From NCBI GenBank assembly GCA_038502055.1, contig JAXRKN010000020.1:620001-684000 (forward strand): 64,000 bases of DNA. Reading direction: 5' to 3'. A program made the translations under genes and the position numbers. Below, piece by piece: positions 44,210 through 53,519 of the stretch. Source of the stretch: Tanytarsus gracilentus. Its lineage: Eukaryota > Arthropoda > Insecta > Diptera > Chironomidae. How positions within the stretch are numbered: the stretch's first letter is position 1; the number at the start of each line of letters is the position of its first letter. The notes below the pieces were generated by a model, which had not been told where the DNA came from, did no database searches, and saw nothing but the letters and a program-made list of their open reading frames with translations.

Positions 44210-46211
44210 ATGTTTTTTCTCATTTTACTCGCATTTATTTTACTTCTTTTATCTTTCAAACTTTGGAGTCATTTAAATTATTTTAAACGTCACAAAATTC
44301 CATTTTTAAATTCGATTCCAATCCTCGGCATGCTCGATGGAGTTTTTACAAATGGAAAAAGTGTCATTGAGTGCTTCGAAGCAGCTTACAACGATGAAAA
44401 ATTAAAAGACGAACCTTTTTTCGGAACTTTTCTCTTTCACAAGCAAACAATTTTCCTCAAAGATCCGGAATTAATTAAGAGAATTTTAGTGAAAGATTTT
44501 AGCAATTTTACAAATCGATTTTTGAACGCCGGCTCGAAGGATCCATTTCATAACGCTTTAGCGATAGCCAAGGACGAAAAATGGCGAACAGTGCGGAGAA
44601 AATTTTCACCATTTTTCTCGAGCGTTAAACTCAAAAAAACTTTAACAATTGTCGAATTAATGTGCGAAAAATTTATCGACGAAAAAATCCCAAAAAACGA
44701 AAAATTTGAAATTTCACTTAAAAATATTTTCGATCGTTACACAATCAAAGCGAGTGCGAACGTCTTTTTCGGAATTAATCCAGAATTTGAGGAATTTTAC
44801 GCGGCTGTAGACTCAATTGTGGGTTCAACGTTGAGAATCATCAGTTTCAGTCTTGGATTTGTTCTGCCGGCATCGTTTGAGTTGCTGAGCATGAAGTGGT
44901 TTGGAGAAAAATTTACGGAGTTTGCTAGAAAAGTAAATTTAAATAATAATTAGGAATTTTTAATTGATAAGAAGATGAAGATTTTTTAAAATGGATTTTA
45001 ACTAATTTTTGCTTGATGAGATGAAATTTTTTTGAAATTTTAGAAATTTTTTTGTTTATCTTTGAATGACCTTAAGTGACCTCTAATGACCTCTGATGAC
45101 TTTAAACGACCTTAAGTGACCTCAAAAGACCTTAAGTGATCTTAAATGATCTTTAACGACTTTAAGTGACCTTGAGTGACCTCTAATGACCTAAAGTGAC
45201 CTTGTTAAGTTTTCATGGAACTTCATTGAGCTTCAAAAGCTTTAATGACTTTTTAGAGCTTTGGAAGCTTTAATGAAGTGTTAAAACTTAAATTAATTGG
45301 TAAAATTTTAAAAATTGTTAAAGACCTTAGTTGAGCCTTAAACCCTAATTGACTTTAAACAACCTTAAAAGATTTTTATATTTTTTTATATTTAAAATTT
45401 TCGTTAAAACATTTTTTAACCTTAAAGAAATTTTTAAATCTTTTGAAAAACTAAATTTTCTTTATTAATTTCAAATTTCCAGATCGTTCCCGAAATAATT
45501 GACGAGCGAATAAGAACCGGCAAACCTCGTAACGACCTCATCGATCTCATAATTGAGCTGAAGAACGATGAAAATTCTTTCAACAACGACGATTTGAGCG
45601 CTCAAGCTTCGATTTTCATGATCGGCAGCAAGGAAACTTTATCGACAATGTTCACTTTTCTCTTTTATGAACTAAGCAGAAATCAAGAAATTCAAATTAA
45701 TTTGAGGAATGAAATTAAAAATGCGCTTGATAAAAGTGGAGGAAAAATTTCTTATGAATTGCTAGAAAGTGAAATCCCTTTTTTGAATCAAGTTTTGGAG
45801 GAGACGCTTCGAATGTACACGGTGATTTCACACATTGATCGAATTTGTGCAGCTCCATACTCACTTGGTGACTTTAAAATTCCACCCGGAATGCCAGTTT
45901 TAGTTCCAATTTTCTCGCTTTGTCACGATGAAAAATATTTCGAAGATCCTTGGACTTTTAAACCTGAAAGATTCGCAGACGGAATTAAATTTCCGTTCGC
46001 GTCGATGCTTTCATTTGGCGGCGGACCTCGAAACTGCATTGGAGAAAGATTTGCGATGATGATCATGAAATTGACGACTGTGAAGTTGCTGAAAGATTTT
46101 CGCATCGAAATGAACTCGAAAACACCAAAAGAAATGAAATTTAAAAAGCACACGAGCATTCTCAGGCCGGAAATGGAAATTTTTGTTGATTTTGTTAGAG
46201 ATAAAATTTGA
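44210..46211 (+). CDS. cytochrome P450, CYP3 clan (CYP6-like), divergent copy
   Basis: Two exons, 44210-44932 and 45483-46211, coding for 483 aa. The start is MFFLILLAFILLLLSF (membrane anchor), chosen over an upstream Met because it gives a normal anchor and sits 52 bp after a TATA box. Motifs: C-helix WRTVRRKFSPFFSSVKLKK, I-helix IFMIGSKETLSTMFTFLFYELS, K-helix ETLR, PERF box FKPERF, and heme loop FGGGPRNCIG with Cys at about 426. It has a different intron plan from the other two P450s: a single 550-bp intron in the F-G region. It is therefore an older paralogue. The I-helix has Ser-Lys before ET instead of the usual Gly-x. The intron holds a 10-bp tandem repeat. Confidence 0.93.
45067..45206. 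repeat. 14 x 10-bp tandem repeat of TGACCTtaag type
   Basis: The period is exactly 10 bp over 140 bp with no indels. The first six positions are TGACCT in eight of 14 units and one or two changes from it in the rest. It lies in the intron of the P450 at 44210. TGACCT is the complement of the nuclear-receptor half-site AGGTCA; direct repeats every 10 bp correspond to DR4 spacing. Confidence 0.9.
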
Positions 46212-46579
46212 ATAAAAATTTTAATGAGATGAAAAAATTAAAGTTGATTTTTTACTATTTTTTGAATTTTTTAACGGTTTTTTAACATTTAAATTATTAA
46301 CAGAAAATTTGAATTTTTAAATTCATTAAATTTTTTAACGGGAAGTTTGAATTTAAATTTTTAATTAATTTAGAAAATTTGAATATTTAAAAAAATTAAA
46401 TTTTTTAACGAAATATTTGAATATTTTTTTCTAATTAGAATAATTTCAGTTTTTAATTCATTCGAATGCATTCACAGGAAATTAAATCAAACGTTAATTA
46501 AATTTAATTACACTCGAAATAATTGCACGAAATTAGATCTTGAAAATTTTAGTTTTCGCACATTTGTTATTCACTCAAC
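46212..46579. other. intergenic region between two P450 genes
   Basis: 368 bp, AT-rich, with a short repeated phrase 'aaattttttaacg...tttgaat' recurring about three times (46270-46440). No gene. Confidence 0.45.
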
Positions 46580-48329
46580 ATGTTTTTACTAGCTCTGGTT
46601 GTGATTTTAATTTTAATTATTTCAAATCGTTTGAAAAATTATCAAAATTATTTTAAAATTCGTAAAATTCCATATCTCAAGTCTTTTCCACTTCTCGGCG
46701 CTTTTAGTGATTTTGTGCTTCAGAAAAAGAGCATTTATGAGTGCATCATTGACATCTACAACAATCCAAAATTAAAGAATGAAAAATTCTTTGGGATTTT
46801 TGTCTTTCACAAGCCGGCAATTTTTATTAAAGATACAAAATTAATTAAACAAATTTTGGTCGAAAATGGAAATTATTTTACCGATAAAATGATCACGACA
46901 GATAAAAGTGACCCCATGCACAGCAATATTGGTGAGTTTTAGATGTTTTTAAGGTTGATTAAAAATTTATTAAAAACTTTTGAACTTTCTTAAAAAAACT
47001 TTAATATTTTTGAAATTTTTTTTAATAAAATTCTTTTGACTATTTTTAAAATTTAAATATTTTTTATATTCATTTTTAGAAAATTATTTTAGAAATTATT
47101 TTAGAATTTTTCAATTTTAAATTTTTTCAAAAAGTTTTCCTTCAATTTTTAAGGATCAGTAAAAAATCCGGACTGGTCTCGGATTCGTAAAAAACTCACT
47201 CCAATGTTCACGAGCTCAAAACTCAAAGCTGCTTTTTGTCACATCGACGAGATTGGAAAACTTTTAGCAACTCACATTGTCAAAAAAATTCAAAGCAACG
47301 AAAGTGAAATAAATCTCAGAAAAACCGCCGAACTTTACACGATCGATGTCACCGCGAATGTTTTCTTTGGATTTAATCCTCAAGGTCTCGATGGAAATAT
47401 CAATGAACTTCACGAAGCTTTGCACTCGACAACATCTTTAACTTTCAAGAGAGCTTTTGAGTTTTTTGTTTGCTTTTTGATGCCGACTTTGCATAAAATT
47501 TTCAACGCATGTGTTTTCGGAACTAAATTCACGTCGTTCATGACGAAAGTCATCCCGAAAATTGTCGAAGATCGAGAGAGAAGTCAAAGCAAGAGAAAAG
47601 ATTTCGTCGACATGCTCGTGAAGATGAAAAGTGAGAAAAGTTTGAGTGAAAGTGAAATCAGCGCTCAAGCTGCGGCTTTCTTTTTTGGAGGTGAGAATTT
47701 TTTGGATTTTTCCTGGATTTATTTATAATTTTTACACAGGTTACGAGACAACTTCATCGACTCTCGCGCTCACTTTTTACAAACTCGCAAAACATCCAAA
47801 AATTCAACAAAATCTTCGCGATGAAATTCGAAAATATTTTGAGGAAAATGAAGAAATTTCCTTCGAAGCTGTCGCGCATCCAACGATGTTGCCCTATCTC
47901 GATTGTGTTGTTAATGAAGTTTTACGACTTTACCCTTCGTTGTCGTATTTAGATCGAGTTTGTAGTAAATCTGATGGATATTCACTTGGCGATTTTAAAA
48001 TTCCACCCGGAATGCCAATTTTGATTCCGCTTCACGCGTTAAGTCACGATGAAAATTATTTCGAAGATCCTTGGACTTTCAAACCTGAAAGATTTAATTC
48101 AGAAATTCCACAAACTTCAACTTTACCTTTTGGTTTAGGACCTCGAGTATGCATGGGCGAACGATTTGGGTTAATCATGCTGAAAGTTGCGATTTTAAAT
48201 GTTTTTAGAAGTTTCAGAGTTGAAATTTGTGAGAAAACACCGAAAAATTTAACAATCAACAAAAAAGCTTTTATTTTGCAGCATGAAGAAAATTTGATCG
48301 TTAAATTTATTGAAGATTTAAATTTATAG
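46580..48329 (+). CDS. cytochrome P450, CYP3 clan (CYP6-like), copy 2
   Basis: Three exons, 46580-46931, 47154-47690 and 47740-48329, coding for 492 aa. It has exactly the length and intron plan of the gene at 34501-36252 (exon 2 is 537 nt in both). The N-terminal anchor is LLALVVILILIISN. Motifs: C-helix WSRIRKKLTPMFTSSKLK, I-helix FFFGGYETTSSTLALTFYKLA, K-helix EVLR, PERF box FKPERF, heme loop FGLGPRVCMG (Cys about 434). Two long blocks are identical to copy 1, including EENEEISFEAVAHPTMLPYL, while other parts differ strongly. No TATA box is visible just upstream, unlike other cluster genes. Likely role: oxidation of a small lipophilic substrate. Confidence 0.93.
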
Positions 48330-48486
48330 GGTGAATACTCCTAATTGTGGAGTGAACCTAAAGTTGACAATGTTTTATAAACTTGAAAAATTGAGTTTTT
48401 GTCGAATTTCGTTATTAATTTTGTCTGAAAAAAAGCTGAAGTCAAAAAATAATTAGATAAAACGAAAAAATAATTTTAACTTAGTT

Positions 48487-48602
48487 TTCAGGCCTTGGTT
48501 TTTATTTGGTATTTGATATTTAACAATTTTGTAGCTTTCGACCCTGATCAGACGCAAACCAGTGCAGCTTCCGTCCTCACAGTATTCAGGCCTTGGTTTT
48601 TA
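48487..48602. repeat. short dispersed repeat, copy 2, with flanking 18-bp direct repeats
   Basis: The 18-mer ttcaggccttggttttta occurs at 48487-48504 and 48585-48602 and encloses an 80-bp insert that shares the TTCGACCCTGATCAGACGCA...CAGCTTCCGTCCT core with 32741-32860. The direct repeats look like a target-site duplication of a very short retroposed unit. Confidence 0.7.
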
Positions 48603-48713
48603 GTTTTTAAATTAAACTTAAAAATTTTATTTTTCTCAATTTTTTTATTTTCAACAAAAATTTCCATCAACATAAATAAAATTTAAATCTTCAAAATTTT
48701 TTCGTTAATTATC

Positions 48714-49274
48714 TTAAAGTTCTTTCACACCTTTGCATCTGGTCTCAATGCGACGAACAAGTTTGACAACTTCACCGCGATCATTTTGTGCATAGTCGTA
48801 CTCGTACGCGCACGGATTTCCATACAAACTTAAAGTCTCAAGCTTTTCTAAACCCCTCAACGCGCCATTTTCGACGCGAGTGATTTTATTGAAATCAAGA
48901 TGTAAACCCTCAAGTTGGTGGTTAAACTCCTTCAAGTCGTCGATGGTGATCTCTTGAAGAGTCGTGGATGAAATTTGAATTGTTTTGATATTTTTGAAGA
49001 ATTTTTTGAGTCCTCGAGGAAAAAAATCGACTCGCATGTGATGAGCTGCAAAACCTTTCACGTCGGCGTCTGTTTTTCCACTCAAATGTTGACCTAAAAC
49101 GTTTATTCCGGTGATTTCTCGATCGTCTTTCGAAGTAATTAATTCTGGGTTTTTAACTCGACAAAAGTAACCAAGACTGGATGATCCATGATCGACAAAT
49201 TCACACTCGACCACAACACTCTCAATTTCACTCCAAAAAGCCGCCAAAAAAGTGAAAAATATTAAAAATTTCAT
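48714..49274 (-). CDS. small secreted LRR protein
   Basis: 186 codons in one exon from MKFLIFFTFLAAFWSEIES, a signal peptide. The frame extends to 49373, but the shorter start follows a TATA box at the proper distance and begins with the signal peptide. The N-terminal half has a Cys-containing VECEFVDHGSSSLGYFCRV segment. Then come LRRs (IKTIQISSTTLQEITIDDL, LEGLHLDFNKITRVENGAL, LETLSLYGNP) and a C-cap CAYEYDYAQ...IETRC. This layout is common in dipteran secreted LRR proteins. The partner is unknown. It is the right-hand neighbour of the P450 series and has the same promoter style. Confidence 0.82.
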   Translation of the reverse strand: MKFLIFFTFLAAFWSEIESVVVECEFVDHGSSSLGYFCRVKNPELITSKDDREITGINVLGQHLSGKTDADVKGFAAHHMRVDFFPRGLKKFFKNIKTIQISSTTLQEITIDDLKEFNHQLEGLHLDFNKITRVENGALRGLEKLETLSLYGNPCAYEYDYAQNDRGEVVKLVRRIETRCKGVKEL

Positions 49275-49341
49275 TTTTAAATCTTCTCTCTCGAAGATCT
49301 TAGGATCGACTGAATTTTCCTCTCTAAAAACCCATACTTTG

Positions 49342-49349
49342 TATTTATA
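49342..49349 (-). promoter_or_regulatory. TATA box of small LRR gene
   Basis: TATAAATA on the minus strand, 68-75 bp before the ATG at 49274. It supports that start over 49373. Confidence 0.5.
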
Positions 49350-50292
49350 GCTCAAAAAAATTACGGCTCGCATGAAGAAATTAAATTAAAACCGTCAATG
49401 CATGCGGTGATGACAAAAAATTTGCTCTAAAAAATTTAATAAAATATTATTTTTTTAAAATAAATAAAATAATTTAAAAATTGTTATTTGAATAATTTTA
49501 TTCAGAACTTTAACTAAAAATTTATGAACAACCCAAAGATGAGAGTAAAAAAATTTTCTATGAGAAAATGAGTAGTTGGAAAAATAATCTTTTTTTAGCT
49601 TCTAGATCTGAAAACTTCACTTTTTGGGTGTAAATATTTTTTTAAAATTTAATTTCAAAAATTTGAAATTGATTTTTACAGAAACTTTGTAATTTTTTTA
49701 AAATACTTTTTAATTTTAATTTTTTAAAACTTCTTCGAAGATTTTACTTCCAACTTGTGGGTAAAGAGTTCTTGATCAGTTTTTAAATTTCATATTTTAA
49801 ATTGGAATTGGAAATTAATTTTTAATGAAATTTGAAAAGGGAATTTTTTTTATGTTTTCAGGCCTTGAATTTTTTTCTCACTTTTTATCTTCTCTCACTT
49901 AATTTTTTTTGAGAGATCGAAAATGTTTTCAATTGCGTGTCGGTCATTAAATTTTATTGCTTTATGATAAAGTGTTCAAGAATTTTGGCGCACACTCAAT
50001 GATCAACATCTTAATTATGTGTAGGGTGACCATCTACTTTTTTGTGGTTTTTTAAATTTTTTTAGAACAAAAAAAATTAAATTTAAAAAAAAATTAATAA
50101 TTTAAAAAAAAATGATTAAAAAACGAGCATATGGTCAGCCTTGTTATGTACTCAAAAATGTTTTTTCTACAATCTAAAATTTATAAATAAATTTAATTTG
50201 CTTAAAAATTTATTTAATTCAAATTAAAAAGATTTTACTACACACTAATTAAAAAATAATTTAAATTTTAGAGCACTTATAAAAAAATTCCG
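49350..50292. other. AT-rich intergenic region
   Basis: About 940 bp without a gene, between the LRR and dehydrogenase promoters. A third occurrence of the phrase ttttcaggccttg is at about 49857, matching the edge of the dispersed repeat copy 2. Confidence 0.45.
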
Positions 50293-50300
50293 TATAAAAC
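50293..50300 (+). promoter_or_regulatory. TATA box of the dehydrogenase gene
   Basis: TATAAAAC, 50-57 bp before the ATG at 50350, in the same arrangement as the synthase and P450 genes. Confidence 0.6.
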
Positions 50301-50349
50301 CGAGTACAAATCACCTCACAAGCGTCAGTCAATTTTTATCATTGAAACT

Positions 50350-53300
50350 ATGGAAATGTGGAAGGAAAAAGTTGCAGTTGTGACTGGCGGCAGTTCTGGC
50401 ATAGGAAAGGCGATTGTTAAAAAATTTATTGACAATGAAATCACGACAATTATTTTGGATGTCAATGAGCCGAGTGAAGATTTGGGAAATAATTTACATT
50501 TTTTTGAATGCGACGTCTCGAAGTTGGACTCGATTAAAAATTCTTTTAAGTTGATTGAGGAAAAATTTGGATCGATTCAAATCCTTGTAAATAATGCAGG
50601 TAAATTTTTAAAAATTAGGGTGTGTATATTATTTATGAGTAAAACTGTAAAAGTCAACAAAGAAGTCCATTTTTTATTATTCCAATGACTCAATTCTCAA
50701 TATTTAGTATTTTTAAAACCTCATGTGTTTATTTTAATTTGAGACATTTGCAAAAGTTCTATGAGACCGGGATCATGTCTAAAATGGCTCTTTTTGTGTA
50801 TAAATTTGTGGTTGTTTTAATTTGAGTAAAATGTTATAATTTGTGAGTTAAACTTTGAAAAATCATTTCACGTAAATCACTGTCAATGAAATAAATTTTT
50901 AGGATGTAATTTTTAGAAACATATAAATTGGAAAAAATATTTTGTCACTGATAAAGCTGCTTATGGCTCTGTCTATGCTGGAAACTCTCTGTTTTAATGC
51001 AAATTAACTCATTTAACATGATTTTTACATGATAAATTCAAGTTTAAACGAAATAATGAAATTTTTAAGAATTTTCCTTGAAACTCTTCATTTAAGGCAT
51101 GCTCAAAAGGTACAGTAGATGATAGCTAGGGTATTAATGCATTCCCACGTATAGAATAAATTAGATGTATTGATATATTATTGACGGCTTTTGATATTGA
51201 TGACAAATGAAAAGGAAATTAAAAAAATAAAGGATTTTTATTTTTACGTTCCTTAGTGTCACTGCCGATCAAAGTCTTATCTTATCATTTATAGTTAAAA
51301 TAATTCTGTAATAGTACTAATGATGGCACAACTTCGCAGCGCTTAAAAATTTTTTTTATTTCTAAAGAATTTTGAAAAAAATATTTTTGGATATTGGTTC
51401 CGGGATCTAATTACTCTGATCTTGGTTCTTTGATGTTTATTTTAAAAATAATTTATTAGAAATATAAAAAAGATAAGTTCTGTAAAATATAAGTTTTTTT
51501 TTCTTTCAATCTGCCTCCTTGCAGGTGCCTCTTATTTAATCGCTTCCAGCATTGTATTTAACTAGCATTCTCAATTTCTTTTTTTATTAAATTTTTAAAT
51601 TTTCCTTACTCGTTGCGCAACAAATGATATTTTTGGATTTACTGGCAGTGCCACTGGCAGATCATTCCATATTTAAAAACTATATCTTCATGTAACTTAT
51701 TGAATTCGTATTAAATGGTTAATCATTGTGTGATATTTTTTGTCATTCCTCATTTTTTATTTTTTTTTTTCTTGATGGCGCTGTCTGAAAACGATTGTTA
51801 ATTTTAGTATTTTTTGTGTCATCTTGTACTGCAAAGACCTAGTTACTACCTAGAATAGAGAAGCCATGGACAAGTTTAAGAGAGGTCATTTTGGGGAAGT
51901 TTCGGAGAAGATATCCTATAGAGGAACCAACTTCCAGCGAAGGAACCAACATCGAACTGAGGAACCAACATCCAGCTGAGGAACCAACATCCAGCGGAGG
52001 AACCAACATCCAGTGTAGGAACTAACATCCAGTACAAGCACCAACATCAATGTCACTCGATTGCTGATCGAATTCCGAGTTCAACGATACCCATGAAGCC
52101 ATATAAGAGAAAATTTGTATGGAAAATGGACATTAGAGCTGTCCGTGGCACGACCTATGGTCACTGCCCAAATAATTCCTAAAATAGCTGAAACTAGACC
52201 CTCAGAGCTACCATCTGGTGAAAACCTGAAGTCTCTAGCTGGTCCAGGGGCCGAGATCTCGAAGCCATAGACAGACAGACGGACAGACGGAATCACGAGC
52301 ATATAAGTGTTACACCACTTCGTGGGTTACACTAAAAAATATCTTCGCGATCTCGATGCTTCTATTGATCAAATAAGATATCACAACTGCTTTTAACTGC
52401 TTATTTGAGAATAAAGGACATTAGCATCAGTTTTGGTGCATGTCCGTCTAAAATCTATCTTTTCATTTGATGGAGATAAAAATAGACATAGGCTGCATGC
52501 GCGGCTTATATTTGGCCAAACAATGACAAAAAGAGCATTTTCATGAAAAATCTCCTTTTTAAACCTAATTAATAAAAATTGTGGTGGAATTTTTCAATGC
52601 CTACTTGACTAAAATTCACTCACAAATTATATACACTTTTACTCACAAATTATAGAATCAGATGATTATTTTAGGCACTTCCCCTTTTTTCCGTTTTTCA
52701 TAAATAAATTAAGGAATAGAGAACTAAAAATAGAAAATGTCGTTTATTTTAAAGAAATATAGAAAAATAAAATGAGGAATAAATGTATGGAAACTTATAA
52801 AAGACTTTAAGGCATTTTCAAAGGCTCAATGTCTATCAAACCTTTTCTAAAATGAAGGGATCATTCTTGCTTTAATTTTAATATTGGTTGTTACACACTT
52901 TAAAGGACAGACAAAAGAAAATACCCATTGATAAATTTACTCACAAATTATATGCACTCTTAAATAATATACACCCACCCTATTTAAAAAAATTTGAAAA
53001 TTTGAAAAATTCAAAATTTTATTTCCAGGAATTTTCAACAACTTTCAAATGCTCGACACAAGCGAAGAAACAACTGAAAAAATTATCAAACAAGTCGAAG
53101 TGAATTTTCTCGGTGTCGTTCATTGTGCGCGTGAAGCTTTAAAAATTATGAAAAAGTTCGACGACTTTGGAGTCATCATCAACATTTGCTCTGTCGCTGG
53201 TTTAATCAACATTTTTCCTCCACCCTACATAAACATTTACGGACCATCAAAGCACGCGGTTCGTTCATTTTCGGAAGTTCTTCGTCAAGAGCTCGCGTTT

Positions 53301-53519
53301 AGTGAAAATAAAAAAATCCGCATCACAAATTTGAGTCCCGGAGCTGTGAGGACAAAAATTTATGCGTCATCAGAAATTAGCTTGGAAAGTTTGAAAGATT
53401 TAATTCAAAATTTTGTTGAACCTGAAGACATCGCAGAAGGTGTCGCTTACATTCTCAGTACACCAAAATCTGTCAATGTGAGTGAAATCACAATCAGAGC
53501 GTTGTGTGAGAAAATATAA
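50350..53519 (+). CDS. short-chain dehydrogenase/reductase, farnesol-dehydrogenase-like
   Basis: Two exons, 50350-50599 and 53029-53519, join across a 2.4-kb intron to 246 aa. Motifs of the classical SDR family: cofactor loop TGGSSGIG (residues 12-19), D at the end of beta-2 (LDVNE, about 38, suggesting NAD preference), CDVS, NNAG (81-84), and catalytic Asn109, Ser138, Tyr154 and Lys158 in YGPSK. Insect SDRs of this type include mosquito farnesol dehydrogenases that oxidise terpene alcohols. The position beside terpene synthases and P450s makes a terpenoid alcohol a plausible substrate, but this is inference. Exon 1 ends inside NNAG at phase 1. The intron is occupied almost entirely by a TIR element. 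Confidence 0.9.
51922..52054. repeat. seven 19-bp tandem repeats
   Basis: The unit aggaaccaacatccagcgg and variants begin at 51922, 51941, 51960, 51979, 51998, 52017 and 52036 with no spacing change. It lies inside the TIR element. Confidence 0.9.
52081..52340. repeat. transposon-like segment with (GACA)n-type tract
   Basis: A GC-richer stretch with 'gccatagacagacagacgg' near 52263-52290, followed by 'ttacaccacttcgtgggttacac', itself a short imperfect palindrome. Such tracts are common in insect transposon non-coding regions. It may be internal to, or nested in, the TIR element. Confidence 0.5.

Larger units (their letters stand above)
50616..52982. mobile_element. 2.4-kb non-autonomous element with terminal inverted repeats, in the SDR intron
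   Basis: The left end (50616-50640) and the complement of the right end (52982-52956) match over about 25 bases (TAGGGTG[gg]TGTATATTATTTaTGAGT) with one 2-bp indel and one mismatch. The ends coincide almost exactly with the intron, leaving only short flanks for splicing. No long frame exists inside, so any transposase must be elsewhere. The composition and texture differ from neighbouring AT-run DNA. I could not identify a clear target-site duplication in the A/T-rich flanks, so the superfamily is open. Confidence 0.7.
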
